Notes: generated from the sequence alone by a model not told the origin. A DNA stretch of 38,147 nucleotides from Actinobacteria bacterium HGW-Actinobacteria-5 (GCA_002843035.1 PHEV01000013.1:1-38147), one strand, 5' to 3'. Positions 1 through 7,894 are shown, counted from the first letter of the stretch. Numbers and translations are program-made.

Positions 1-1008
1 ATGGACGCCGACGTGGTCGCCCGGACCGCCGGACGGTACCGGGGCGGGGCCGTCGGCGAGGGCATACCCGAGGTACTCGTGCTCGAGCACTTCGCGGAAG
101 CGCTCCGGGCCCCAGTCGGCGAGCAGGAACTTCAGCCGGGCCTTGTTCCGCAGCCGTCGGTAGCCGTAGTCGCGGAACAGCCGCATCACCCCGTACCAGA
201 CCTCGACGGCCTGGTTCGGACGCACGAACGCGCCCAGTCGCTCGGCGAGCCGCGGCGCCACGCTCAACCCGCCGCCCACCCACAGGTCGTAGCCGGGGCC
301 GAGTTCCGGGTGCACGACCCCTACCAGCGAGATGTCGTTGATCTGGTGCACGACGTCGAGGCTGGGGTGCCCGGTGATCGCCGACTTGAACTTGCGGGGC
401 AGGTTCGCCAGCTCGGGGTCGCCGACGAATCGCTCCACGATCCCGGCGATGGCGGGGCCGGGGTCGATGATCTCGTCCGCGGCGATCCCGGCCACCGGCG
501 AGCCGAGGATCACGCGGGGGGTGTCGCCGCAGGCCTCGGTGGTCTGCATGCCGGACGCCTCCAGGCGGGCCCAGATCTGTGGCACGTCCTCGATCCGGAT
601 CCAGTGGTACTGGAGGTTCTGCCGATCGGAGATGTCGGCAGTGCCGCGGGCGAAGTCGGTCGAGATGCCAGCCAGGGTGCGCAGCTGGCCGGTGGTGACC
701 GCGCCGCCGTCGAGGCGGACCCGCATCATGAAGTAGCGGTCGGAGAGTTCGTCGGGGCCGAGCGTGCCGGTGCGGCTGCCGTCGATGTCCTGGCGGCGCT
801 GGGTGTACAGGCCCCACCAGCGCAGGCGTCCGTGGAGGTCGTCGGCCGGGATCGAGTCGAAGCCCTCGCGGGCGTAGGTGTCCAGCACGCGCTGGCGGAC
901 GCCGAGGCCACCGGCCACGGCCTTGAATTCCTCATTCGGGTTGAGTGGTTCGCGGCCATCGATGGCCCACTGGCCGTGCGTCCGTTGCTGGCGGGGAGTG
1001 CTGGTCAT
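1..1008 (-). CDS. Ferredoxin-dependent sulfite/nitrite reductase, N-terminal part (partial)
   Basis: The first 336 residues are in the window; the 3' end runs off the left edge. The protein belongs to the siroheme/[4Fe-4S] sulfite and nitrite reductase family (SirA/NirA), which carries out six-electron reduction of sulfite to sulfide or nitrite to ammonia with ferredoxin as donor. Seen here: the N-terminal ferredoxin-like half domain (FMMRVRLDGGAVTTGQLRTL), the segment DRQNLQYHWIRIEDV, and the motif ACGDTPRVILGSPVAG that closes the first repeat. The Cys pairs that bind siroheme and the cluster lie in the missing C-terminal half, so activity cannot be judged. The ATG is preceded by GAGGAA. The cysteine-rich leader peptide 96 nt upstream argues for a sulfur (sulfite) role rather than nitrite, but this is inference. 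Confidence 0.9.
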   Translation of the reverse strand, partial: MTSTPRQQRTHGQWAIDGREPLNPNEEFKAVAGGLGVRQRVLDTYAREGFDSIPADDLHGRLRWWGLYTQRRQDIDGSRTGTLGPDELSDRYFMMRVRLDGGAVTTGQLRTLAGISTDFARGTADISDRQNLQYHWIRIEDVPQIWARLEASGMQTTEACGDTPRVILGSPVAGIAADEIIDPGPAIAGIVERFVGDPELANLPRKFKSAITGHPSLDVVHQINDISLVGVVHPELGPGYDLWVGGGLSVAPRLAERLGAFVRPNQAVEVWYGVMRLFRDYGYRRLRNKARLKFLLADWGPERFREVLEHEYLGYALADGPAPVPSGGPGDHVGVH

Positions 1009-1104
1009 GGTTCCTCACTGGGTTCTGGGGATGAAAGGCCCAGCGGGAGCGCGAAGGCAGCCGGGCCAGGGGCCCGACTACCGAAACAGGGAGCTACGGG
1101 CGCG
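1009..1104 (-). promoter_or_regulatory. Leader RNA between cysteine peptide and sulfite reductase
   Basis: This 96-nt spacer separates the leader-peptide stop codon from the reductase start. It contains a compact hairpin, CGGGCC - 3 nt - GGCCCG (1062-1076), and another GGCCC at 1038-1042 that could pair with the GGGCC arm instead. The reductase ribosome-binding site lies at its end. Alternative pairing that exposes or hides this site according to ribosome position on the Cys codons would fit translation-coupled attenuation. The sequence is seen; the switching is inference. Confidence 0.45.
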
Positions 1105-1176
1105 TCAGCACGCGCAACACATCGAACCGGCGCGGTTATTCTCCAGCGCGGTCACCACGAAGGTCGGTTCGAACAT
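1105..1176 (-). CDS. Cysteine-rich leader peptide (attenuator uORF), 23 aa
   Basis: A 23-residue ORF beginning MFEPTFVVTALENN and ending MCCAC lies 96 nt upstream of the sulfite/nitrite reductase and reads the same way. Leaderless short ORFs ending in consecutive Cys codons are established cysteine-responsive attenuators upstream of sulfur assimilation genes in mycobacteria. When Cys-tRNA is scarce, ribosomes slow on the Cys codons and downstream expression rises. Here three of the last four codons before the stop encode Cys. A TAGGGT -10 element sits 7 nt before the ATG, so the transcript probably starts at or near the A of the ATG, as in the mycobacterial cases. No obvious Shine-Dalgarno sequence precedes it, which is consistent. 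The peptide itself probably has no function beyond being translated. Confidence 0.8.
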   Translation of the reverse strand: MFEPTFVVTALENNRAGSMCCAC

Positions 1177-1183
1177 GGGCCGG

Positions 1184-1189
1184 ACCCTA
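1184..1189 (-). promoter_or_regulatory. -10 element for leaderless leader-peptide transcript
   Basis: Read on the minus strand, TAGGGT stands 7 nt before the ATG of the cysteine leader peptide. This spacing puts the transcription start at the start codon. No convincing -35 hexamer is seen. Confidence 0.5.
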
Positions 1190-1245
1190 ACACGCGTGGA
1201 CGCGGAAGCCGGTATCGGCCGTCCGACCCGTGGAACGTCCGGGTA

Positions 1246-1274
1246 TTGGAGGGTTCGGAAGACCGCTCGATAAG
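1246..1274 (+). promoter_or_regulatory. Promoter of the mannosyltransferase gene
   Basis: TTGGAG (1246-1251), a 17-nt spacer and GATAAG (1269-1274) make a good sigma-70-type promoter with a start near 1281-1283. It is divergent from the cysteine-leader promoter about 60 bp away. Confidence 0.55.
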
Positions 1275-1305
1275 CTGGTTTCGTGCCACCATCGGGGGTC
1301 GGCTC

Positions 1306-2823
1306 GTGGCGGTGACCCAGCAGTCGAGACCGTCCGGGATCCGACGCGACTACTGGCGCGCCCGCTTCGCCGGCTGGCGCGCCGATGTGGCGCGTGCCTG
1401 GACCCACCATCCGGTGCGCCGCGGCCTGCTCGGGTCGGCCCTGATCGCCGTCGGGTCGCTGACGCCGGCCTACCTGCCGCAGAACAGTCCGTGGTGGGAG
1501 CCGATGCGGGCGCTCGGCCTGGACAATTGGTGGACGAATGCCTTCGGCACCGCGCTCGTCGTCACCGGAGTGGCGTTGCTGGTGGAGGCCTGGTTCAAGC
1601 TCCGGCCCAGCCTCTACCACGAGGTCAAGCACTGGCCGATCACGTTGTTGTGGAGCCTGCCGTTCCTGCTCGCACCGCCCATCTTCAGCCACGACGCCTA
1701 CGCCTACGCTGCCGAGGGCTGGCTGCTGCGCAACGGGCTGAACCCCTACGACAACGCGATCTCGGTCCTGCCCGGGCCGTTCGCCGATCAGGCGGCCTGG
1801 CTGTGGCGCTACACGACCGCCATGTATCCGCCGCTGAGCCTGGAGATGTTCCACGGGCTGGTCGCGATTGCGGGGAACAACCCCTACTGGTCGGCCGTCG
1901 CGATGCGGATCCCCGCGCTGCTCGGCGTCGGGCTGATCGCCTACTTCCTGCCCCGGATCGCTCTCCGCATGGGCGCCGACGTCCAGATGACCGCCTGGTT
2001 CTCCACCGTGAACCCGCTGGTGATCATCGACCTCGTCGGCGGGGCCCACAACGACGCCCTGATGATGGGCCTGGTCGTGCTGGCGCTGTGGCTGGCGTTC
2101 CAGGGCAGGTTCTGGTGGGCGGCGATCCTCGTCGGCATCGCCGCCTGCATCAAGCAGCCCGCGATCCTTGCGTTCTACCCGGTCGCGCTGATCGGCCACC
2201 CGTGGCGCACGTTCCACTGGCGGGACACGTCCCGGGCGCTGTTGCGACTGACGCTGTCACTGGCCGTCTCGATCGCGACCTTCGTCGCGATCTCGCTGGC
2301 CAGCGGGCTGGGCTTCGGCTGGGTGTACGCGGCGGACGTGCCGGGCAAGGTGGTCACGCTGGCGCCGTTCACCCTGGTCGGCGCGGGACTGAAGCTGCTG
2401 CTGGACTCGCTCGGCCAGCCGGCGGCCGGCCAGGTGGTGATGGACGCGCTGCGCTACCTCGGCCTCGCCCTCACCGTGCTCGGCATCGGCTGGCTCGCGC
2501 TCACCGTGGGTCGCCGGCGTCCGGTCAGCTTCCTGAGCTGGTCGTACCTGATCTTCGCCTTCGGCGGGATCGCGCTGAACAGCTGGTACCTGGTCTGGGG
2601 CGGCCTGCTGCTGCCGCTGACCCGTCCGACCGAGCGGATCGCGGGCACGGCGGTCGCCGTGACCACGGTGCTGCTCGCCTACGAGGCCGGCAACCTGTCC
2701 TGGCGCAACGACGCGGTCGCGCTCGGCTTCGCCGGCCTGGCGGTGATCCTCGTGATGCTCTACCGGCACGACCAGGAGCGCAAGCTGCACCTGGCCGCCG
2801 GCGGAACCGGAGCGGACGGGTGA
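1306..2823 (+). CDS. MptB-like polyprenol-phosphate-mannose alpha-1,6-mannosyltransferase
   Basis: This is a 505-residue polytopic membrane protein of the GT-C glycosyltransferase type. It resembles MptB, which elongates the alpha-1,6-mannan core of lipomannan-type glycolipids with polyprenyl-phosphomannose on the outer membrane face. The first periplasmic loop carries FSHDAYAYAAEGWLLRNG with the acidic catalytic-type Asp. It is followed by NPLVIIDLVGGAHNDALMMG and many hydrophobic helices to the C terminus. The start is uncertain: GTG 1306 follows GGGGG at a 7-nt distance. GTG 1312 is an alternative, because it overlaps the stop of a 10-codon ORF beginning at 1283. The next gene overlaps its stop codon. 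The acceptor is not known; propionibacterial lipoglycans are plausible. Confidence 0.82.
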   Translation: MAVTQQSRPSGIRRDYWRARFAGWRADVARAWTHHPVRRGLLGSALIAVGSLTPAYLPQNSPWWEPMRALGLDNWWTNAFGTALVVTGVALLVEAWFKLRPSLYHEVKHWPITLLWSLPFLLAPPIFSHDAYAYAAEGWLLRNGLNPYDNAISVLPGPFADQAAWLWRYTTAMYPPLSLEMFHGLVAIAGNNPYWSAVAMRIPALLGVGLIAYFLPRIALRMGADVQMTAWFSTVNPLVIIDLVGGAHNDALMMGLVVLALWLAFQGRFWWAAILVGIAACIKQPAILAFYPVALIGHPWRTFHWRDTSRALLRLTLSLAVSIATFVAISLASGLGFGWVYAADVPGKVVTLAPFTLVGAGLKLLLDSLGQPAAGQVVMDALRYLGLALTVLGIGWLALTVGRRRPVSFLSWSYLIFAFGGIALNSWYLVWGGLLLPLTRPTERIAGTAVAVTTVLLAYEAGNLSWRNDAVALGFAGLAVILVMLYRHDQERKLHLAAGGTGADG

Positions 2824-3755
2824 GCTCCGGGGAGCTGCTGGTCGAACGGGTGGACGGGGTCGGGCGGATCCGGCTGAACCGTCCCCGCCAGATCAACGCC
2901 CTCACCGTCCCGATGATGCGCACCCTGCTGCGGGTGCTGGAGGAGCTGGCCGCGGACGACCGGGTGGGATCGGTGGAGCTGACCGGAGCGGGGGAGCGCG
3001 GGCTCTGCGCGGGCGCGGACGTGCGCGCGTTGCGGGAGCGTGCCCTCGGCGGCGGTGACGTGCGCGAGTTCTTCGAAGCCGAGTACGCCGTCGACCTGGC
3101 TGTGGCCGCCTTCCCGAAGCCGTACCGGGCGGTGATGACCGGCATCACGATGGGCGGCGGGCTCGGGCTGAGCGCGCACGGCTCGCAACGCGTGGTGGAC
3201 GCGAGCAGCCGCCTGGCCATGCCGGAGACCCAGATCGGGCTGTTCCCTGACGTGTTCATGACACCGTTGCTGGCCCGGATGCCGGGCGAGGTCGGCACGC
3301 ACCTCGCCCTCACCGGCGCCTCGGTGAACGCGACGGACGCGCTCCGCCTCGGCCTCGCCGACGAGGCGTCCGGGCCGCTGCCCGAGCCCGACCCGGTGCT
3401 CGCCGGGGGCTGGATCGCCGAGTGCTATGCGGGCGACGACGCGTCCGCGATCCTGCAGCGGCTGGAGTCCCACCCCGATCCCTCCGCCCGCGAGACCGCA
3501 GCGGAACTGCGCCGGCGCAGCCCGATCTCTGTGGCGGTCACCCTTGAGGCCCTGCGCCGGGCGGCCGCGATCACGTCCCTGCCCGACCTGCTGCCCCAGG
3601 AACTCACCTTGGCCGTGCGGCTGTCCACCGGTCCCGACTTCGCCGAGGGCGTCCGCGCCCAGCTCGTCGACCGCGACCGCGACCCGCACTGGTCGCACGC
3701 CCGGGTCGAGGACGTCAGCCGCGCGGAGGTGCTGGCCTGCTTCGACCCGCTCTGA
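2820..3755 (+). CDS. 3-hydroxyisobutyryl-CoA hydrolase (crotonase superfamily)
   Basis: 311 residues of the enoyl-CoA hydratase/isomerase fold. It has the features of 3-hydroxyisobutyryl-CoA hydrolase, which frees 3-hydroxyisobutyrate from its CoA ester in valine breakdown. Visible: the CoA-binding start RIRLNRPRQINALT (17-30), GLCAGADVRAL (61-71), the oxyanion-hole glycines GITMGGGLGL (108-117), and RLAMPETQIGLFPDV (131-145) with Glu136 and Asp144 where this subfamily has its catalytic acids. It is slightly shorter than the usual 340-350 residues. The GTG start overlaps the stop of the mannosyltransferase (GTGA), so the two are translationally coupled although their functions look unrelated. 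A general crotonase role cannot be excluded. Confidence 0.82.
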   Translation: MSSGELLVERVDGVGRIRLNRPRQINALTVPMMRTLLRVLEELAADDRVGSVELTGAGERGLCAGADVRALRERALGGGDVREFFEAEYAVDLAVAAFPKPYRAVMTGITMGGGLGLSAHGSQRVVDASSRLAMPETQIGLFPDVFMTPLLARMPGEVGTHLALTGASVNATDALRLGLADEASGPLPEPDPVLAGGWIAECYAGDDASAILQRLESHPDPSARETAAELRRRSPISVAVTLEALRRAAAITSLPDLLPQELTLAVRLSTGPDFAEGVRAQLVDRDRDPHWSHARVEDVSRAEVLACFDPL

Positions 3756-3758
3756 GCG

Positions 3759-3830
3759 GGTGGACCGGATCAGGAACCGTCCCCGATCCGGTCCGGACCA
3801 GATCGGGGACGGTTCCTATTCCGGTCCACC
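3759..3830. repeat. 30-bp near-perfect inverted repeat / bidirectional terminator
   Basis: Arms 3759-3788 and 3801-3830 match at 28 of 30 positions around a 12-nt loop, with core GGAACCGTCCCCGATC. It sits between two convergent genes. Its right arm contains the stop codon and last codons of exonuclease III. It could end transcription from both sides. There is no clear T-run, and the core resembles a palindromic repeat rather than a classical intrinsic terminator. Confidence 0.7.
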
Positions 3831-4646
3831 GTCGGCGTAGTCGACCACTACCGGGGCGTGGTCGCTCAGCCGTGCCTCGTACGACTCCGGCCGGTCGGTC
3901 CCGCCGGTGAGCGCGGCCCTGGCCAGGCCGGGGGTCGCGAGCTGGTAGTCGATCCGCCAGCCGACGTCGTTGGCGAAGGCGTTGCCCATCCAGCTCCACC
4001 ACGAGTACGGGCCGTCGGTGTCGGGATGCAGGCTGCGCACCACGTCCACCAGCGTGCGCGGGCCGAGCACGGAGCCCAGCCACTCCCGCTCCTCGGGCAG
4101 GAAGCCGACGTTCTTCTGGTTCGAGCGCCAGTTGCGCAGGTCGAGCCGGGTGTGGGCGATGTTCACATCACCCATCACCAGGAACTCCCTGCCGTTCGCC
4201 AGCGCAGCCAGCCGCGCCCGCCTCAGGTACGGACGGAAGGAGCGCAGGAAGCGCAGCTTGCGCCGGTAGCGGGCGAGTTCGGCAGGGGTGTCGTCGGCCC
4301 GTCCGCCCTTGGGCAGGTAGAGGGAGCCGACAGTCAACCGCCAGCCGGCCAGGTCGTAGTCGGCCTCGAGGTAGCGGCCCTCTGCGTCGAAGGCGGGGTT
4401 GCCGAAGCCCTCGCGGACAGCGAGCGGAGGGGTGCGGCTGAGCAGGGCAACGCCGTTGCGCCCGGCCCGGTCGCCGGGATGGTAGGCGTAGTGGTAGCCG
4501 GACAGCGCGGAGGGCGGCACCTGGTCCGCAGGGCAGCGCACCTCCTGCAGCGCGACCAGGTCGGGATCGCGGGCTGCCAGCCAGTCGGCGAACCCGCGGC
4601 GTACGGACGCCCGGATGCCGTTCACGTTGACGGTGGCGATGAGCAT
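3816..4646 (-). CDS. xth: Exodeoxyribonuclease III (AP endonuclease family)
   Basis: 276 residues of the exonuclease III/APE1 fold, which cuts DNA at abasic sites in base excision repair and trims 3' ends. Conserved elements in order: NVNGIRAS near the N terminus, LVALQEV with the metal-binding Glu, YLPKG, GDVNIAHT with the catalytic Asp and Asn, NVGFLPEEREW, YSWWSW, GWRIDYQL and the terminal LSDHAPVVVDY with the catalytic Asp-His. Length is normal. The start ATG overlaps the stop of the upstream PLP enzyme (TGATG), so it is the last gene of the yajQ operon. Its 3' end lies inside the inverted repeat at 3801-3830. Confidence 0.93.
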   Translation of the reverse strand: MLIATVNVNGIRASVRRGFADWLAARDPDLVALQEVRCPADQVPPSALSGYHYAYHPGDRAGRNGVALLSRTPPLAVREGFGNPAFDAEGRYLEADYDLAGWRLTVGSLYLPKGGRADDTPAELARYRRKLRFLRSFRPYLRRARLAALANGREFLVMGDVNIAHTRLDLRNWRSNQKNVGFLPEEREWLGSVLGPRTLVDVVRSLHPDTDGPYSWWSWMGNAFANDVGWRIDYQLATPGLARAALTGGTDRPESYEARLSDHAPVVVDYADGGPE

Positions 4647-5671
4647 CAGCTGTTGCGCCCGCGGGCGGCGACCGGCCAGGTGCCGCCGCCGGCGAGGTGG
4701 TACTCCTCGGCCAGGTTCACCGCGTTGCAGACGTGGTTGGGCACCAGCAGCACCTCACTGCCCAGCGAGGGCAGCGGGCCGGGCCACTCGATCGTCGAGT
4801 GGTGCTCGGAGAGGGCGACGATCCGCGCCTCGGGCAGGTCGGGCACCCGTCCGTAGCCGGACGCCCAGGGCGCGCGGTCGGCGCCGAGTGCCTTGCTGCC
4901 GGCGTCGGTGATCACCCGTCCGCCGGCGTGGGAGACAACGGTCGCGGCGACGGTGAGCGCGACCCGCTCGAACCCGATCGTGCCGAGCTCGACCTGCTGG
5001 GCGTCCCCGAACACGTAGACCCCCGGACGCAGCTCGGTCAGCGGCGAGGCGACGAACTCCGCGGACGGCGTGGAGCCCCCGCTCACCACCTGCGCAGGCA
5101 CCCCGGAAGCAGCCATCGACGCCGCGGCCCGGCCGAGGGCAGCCGCCTCATCGGACGCGGCAGCCCGGCGGGCGTCAGGGGAGTAGCTGTGCCCGGGAAA
5201 GGTGAACACCCCTCGCACCCTCTGCCCGAGGCCGGAGATCGCCGCGGCCAGTTCCCCCGCGGCATCCGGGTCCACGCCGCTGCGATGGTGGCCCGAGTCG
5301 ATCTCGACCAGCACCTCTGCCGGCAATCCGGCCAGGTTCGCCGCCGCAGTGGCGGAGTCGCAACCGACCGCCAGCCGGACCCGTTCGCCGAGCGCACGCA
5401 GCCGGGCCGCCGCGTCGGTGTCCACCCACAGCGGGTAGGCGATGAACAGGTCGTCGAAGCCCGCGGCCGCGAACACCTCGGCCTCGCCGATCGTGGCCAC
5501 CGTGAGCCCGACGGCGCCGGCGGCCAGCTGGCGGGCCGCGATCTGCGGGCACTTGTGGGTCTTGGCGTGCGGACGCAGCGCGACTCCGGCCGCACGGGCA
5601 GCGTCGGCCATCACGGCCAGGTTGCGGTCGAGGACCGCGACGTCGAGTCGCAGGTACGGGGTCGTGCCCAC
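4646..5671 (-). CDS. D-serine dehydratase / D-threonine aldolase family PLP-zinc enzyme
   Basis: 341 residues with the alanine racemase-like N-terminal barrel of the D-threonine aldolase/D-serine dehydratase (DSD1) family. TPYLRLD opens the protein. The PLP lysine is in RPHAKTHK (Lys37), as in this family. FPGHSY and VSGGSTPS are cofactor phosphate contacts. The C-terminal half ends with PNHVCNAVNL, where His313 and Cys315 match the HxC zinc ligands of eukaryotic D-serine dehydratase. It probably cleaves a beta-hydroxy-D-amino acid; the substrate is not determined by sequence. I chose the GTG at 5671, 2 nt after the yajQ stop, because TPYLRLD follows at once; upstream in-frame codons lie inside yajQ. 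It is coupled to exonuclease III by TGATG. Confidence 0.8.
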   Translation of the reverse strand: MGTTPYLRLDVAVLDRNLAVMADAARAAGVALRPHAKTHKCPQIAARQLAAGAVGLTVATIGEAEVFAAAGFDDLFIAYPLWVDTDAAARLRALGERVRLAVGCDSATAAANLAGLPAEVLVEIDSGHHRSGVDPDAAGELAAAISGLGQRVRGVFTFPGHSYSPDARRAAASDEAAALGRAAASMAASGVPAQVVSGGSTPSAEFVASPLTELRPGVYVFGDAQQVELGTIGFERVALTVAATVVSHAGGRVITDAGSKALGADRAPWASGYGRVPDLPEARIVALSEHHSTIEWPGPLPSLGSEVLLVPNHVCNAVNLAEEYHLAGGGTWPVAARGRNS

Positions 5672-5673
5672 AG

Positions 5674-6165
5674 TTACCGGTAGTTGTCGAACTGGACGGC
5701 GAAGTCGTAGTCGGCCTCGCGGACCAGCCGCTGCACGGCCTGCAGGTCGTCGCGCTTCTTGGAGAACACCCGCAGGTCGTCGCCCTGCACCTGGGTGCGC
5801 ACGCCCTTCGGCCCCTCGTCGCGGATCAGCTTCGCGATCTTCTGGGCGTTTTCGCGGCTGATCCCCTGCTGCAGGGACGCGGTCAGCTTCCACATCTTGC
5901 CGGACAGCCGTGGCTCGCCCGCGTCCAGTGACTTCAGGTCGACCTTGCGGCGCACCAGCATGGTCTGGAACACATCGAGGATGGCCTTGACGCGCTCCTC
6001 GCCGTTGGCCTCCATCTCGATCACCTCACCGGACCACCTGATCGAGGCGTCAGTGCCCTTGAAGTCGAACCGGTTGCGGACCTCCTTGGCGGCCATGTTC
6101 AGAGCGTTGTCCACCTCCTGGTGGTCGACCTTGCTGACGATGTCGAACGAGCTGTCTCCTGCCAT
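5674..6165 (-). CDS. YajQ family nucleotide-binding protein
   Basis: 163 residues, the exact usual length of the YajQ/UPF0234 family. It starts [21 protein letters not shown], continues with [12 protein letters not shown], and ends FAVQFDNYR. Members bind nucleic acids or nucleotides, and a Xanthomonas member is a cyclic-di-GMP receptor; the role in actinobacteria is open. The ATG is preceded 6 nt upstream by CACAAT, suggesting a leaderless transcript. It heads a three-gene operon with the PLP lyase (2-nt gap) and exonuclease III. Confidence 0.92.
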   Translation of the reverse strand: MAGDSSFDIVSKVDHQEVDNALNMAAKEVRNRFDFKGTDASIRWSGEVIEMEANGEERVKAILDVFQTMLVRRKVDLKSLDAGEPRLSGKMWKLTASLQQGISRENAQKIAKLIRDEGPKGVRTQVQGDDLRVFSKKRDDLQAVQRLVREADYDFAVQFDNYR

Positions 6166-6171
6166 GGCGCC

Positions 6172-6177
6172 ATTGTG
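6172..6177 (-). promoter_or_regulatory. -10 element for leaderless yajQ operon transcript
   Basis: Read on the minus strand, CACAAT lies 6 nt before the yajQ ATG. This is the same geometry as other apparent leaderless starts in the window. Confidence 0.5.
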
Positions 6178-6249
6178 CCCCACCCCGACCGGACCCGATC
6201 CCGGCGAACGCCGTCCTTCCGGCGATCCGGCGGTGCGTCGGGCCGATCG

Positions 6250-6267
6250 GGTGTGTCCGGACACACC
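6250..6267. promoter_or_regulatory. 18-bp perfect palindrome in yajQ/tRNA-Tyr intergenic region
   Basis: GGTGTGTCCGGACACACC is a perfect dyad about 85 bp upstream of yajQ and 9-18 bp upstream of the tRNA-Tyr -35 region. Part of it (TGTCCGG) recurs at 6305-6311 just before the tRNA. It may be an operator; no regulator is evident in the window. Confidence 0.4.
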
Positions 6268-6275
6268 GCTGCCGA

Positions 6276-6305
6276 TTCGTCGGCCGTGGGCTGCTTTGCT
6301 ACAGT
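6276..6305 (+). promoter_or_regulatory. tRNA-Tyr promoter
   Basis: TTCGTC (6276-6281), an 18-nt spacer and TACAGT (6300-6305) lie immediately upstream of the tRNA, placing the start a few bases before the mature 5' end. Confidence 0.5.
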
Positions 6306-6315
6306 GTCCGGGCAC

Positions 6316-6397
6316 GGCAGGTTGCCCGAGTGGCCAAAGGGAGCGGTCTGTAAAACCGTCGGCTAAGCCTACGTAGGTTCGAACCCTACACCTGCCA
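6316..6397 (+). tRNA. tRNA-Tyr (GTA)
   Basis: 82-nt class II tRNA. The acceptor arms GGCAGGT and ACCTGCC pair fully with discriminator A. The anticodon loop is CTGTAAA (anticodon GTA), followed by a long variable arm and the T-arm GGTTCGAACCC. CCA is not encoded. A strong terminator follows. Confidence 0.96.
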
Positions 6398-6403
6398 CGC
6401 GCG

Positions 6404-6445
6404 AGGCCCCTGACCAGGTGAGACCCCTGGTCAGGGGCCTTTTTC
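6404..6445 (+). terminator. Intrinsic terminator after tRNA-Tyr
   Basis: A perfect 15-bp stem (6404-6418 with 6426-6440) and 7-nt loop are followed by TTTTT on the plus strand. It lies between the tRNA and the convergent fumC stop and may also slow fumC readthrough. Confidence 0.92.
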
Positions 6446-6451
6446 ACAGGC

Positions 6452-7837
6452 TCAGTGGCCGGTCATCGCGGCCACGTCGAGCGCTGCGGCGAGCTGCTCC
6501 TCGCTGATCTCGCCCCGCTGAACGTAGCCGAGGTCACGCACCGCATCGGCAACCGTCAGGTTCGCCTTCACCGAGTGCTTGGCGATCTTCGCCGCAGCCT
6601 CGTAGCCGATGATCCGGTTCAGGGGAGTCACGATCGACGGGGAGGACTCGGCCAGCTGCCGGCAGCGGTCGACGTTGGCGACCAGCCCGTCCACGCAGCG
6701 CTCGGCCAGCACCCGGGACACGTTCCCGACCAGCGTGATCGACTCGAGCAGGTTGCGAGCCATCACCGGAAGCATCACCAGCAGGTCGAAGTTGCCCTGG
6801 GCGCCGGCGAAGGCGATCGCCGCGTCATTGCCGATCACCTGCGCCGCCACCTGGACGGTGGCCTCCGGCAGCACCGGATTCACCTTGCCGGGCATGATCG
6901 AGGAGCCCGGTTGCAGGTCGGGCAGCGCGAGCTCTCCGATACCCGTCCGCGGCCCCGAGCCCATCCAGCGCAGGTCGTTCGCGATCTTCACCAGCGACAC
7001 GGCGATCGTGCGCACAGCACCGGAGGTCTCCACCAGCGAGTCCTGCGCTGCCTGCGCCTCGAAGTGGTTGTGGGCCTCCACCAGCGGCAGCCCTGTGTGC
7101 TCCGCGACCAGCTCGATCACCCGGGCAGAGAAGCCGGGCGGGGTGTTGATGCCGGTGCCGACCGCGGTGCCGCCCAACGGCAGCTCGCACAGCCGGGGGA
7201 GTGCGGCCCGGACCCGGTCGATCCCGTAGCGCACCTGGGTCGCGTAGCCGGAGAACTCCTGGCCGAGCGTGATCGGGGTGGCGTCCATCAGGTGGGTGCG
7301 GCCCGACTTCACCACATCGGCGAACGCGGCCGACTTCGCCTCCAGGGACGCCGCGAGAACCTCGAGCCCGGGGATCAGTTCGCTGGTCACCGCCTGCACG
7401 GCGGCGATGTGGATCGAGGAGGGGAACACGTCGTTCGACGACTGGGACGCGTTCACGTGGTCGTTGGGGTGCACCGGCTGCCCGAGGCGCCGGGAGGCGA
7501 GGGTCGCCACCACCTCGTTGGTGTTCATGTTGGACGACGTGCCCGACCCGGTCTGGAAGACGTCGATCGGGAACTGGTCGTCGTGCTGGCCGGCGATCAC
7601 CTCGTCGGCCGCCGCGACGATGGCGTCCGCCACCGGACCGGGCAGGACGCCGAGTTCGGCGTTCGCGATCGCAGCGGCACGCTTGATCTGGCCGAGGGCG
7701 GCGATGTGGTGGCTGGACAGCCCGCGTCCGGAGATCGGGAAGTTCTCGACCGCGCGCTGCGTCTGCGCGGCGTACAGGGCGTCGGCCGGGACCCTCACCT
7801 CACCCATCGTGTCGTGTTCGATCCGGTACTCAGTCAT
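6452..7837 (-). CDS. fumC: Class II fumarate hydratase
   Basis: 461 residues of the fumarase/aspartase superfamily, interconverting fumarate and L-malate in the TCA cycle (and in propionate fermentation where that operates). Seen: [21 protein letters not shown] at the N terminus, [46 protein letters not shown], and the family signature [11 protein letters not shown] around residues 310-320 with its catalytic loop. The FumC-type C-terminal end and normal length separate it from aspartase and argininosuccinate lyase. The ATG follows AAGGGAG. It is transcribed alone, divergent from the alkyltransferase-like gene. Confidence 0.95.
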   Translation of the reverse strand: MTEYRIEHDTMGEVRVPADALYAAQTQRAVENFPISGRGLSSHHIAALGQIKRAAAIANAELGVLPGPVADAIVAAADEVIAGQHDDQFPIDVFQTGSGTSSNMNTNEVVATLASRRLGQPVHPNDHVNASQSSNDVFPSSIHIAAVQAVTSELIPGLEVLAASLEAKSAAFADVVKSGRTHLMDATPITLGQEFSGYATQVRYGIDRVRAALPRLCELPLGGTAVGTGINTPPGFSARVIELVAEHTGLPLVEAHNHFEAQAAQDSLVETSGAVRTIAVSLVKIANDLRWMGSGPRTGIGELALPDLQPGSSIMPGKVNPVLPEATVQVAAQVIGNDAAIAFAGAQGNFDLLVMLPVMARNLLESITLVGNVSRVLAERCVDGLVANVDRCRQLAESSPSIVTPLNRIIGYEAAAKIAKHSVKANLTVADAVRDLGYVQRGEISEEQLAAALDVAAMTGH

Positions 7838-7894
7838 GGAAGGCTCCCTTCTTCTCCTCCACCATAAGTCGCTCCTGCGGCGCCGGACCGCCCG

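Noticed and set aside
1-1305. Plus-strand open frame running into the mannosyltransferase
   Set aside because: It is antisense to the sulfite/nitrite reductase gene and only by chance in frame with the transferase, which starts near 1306.
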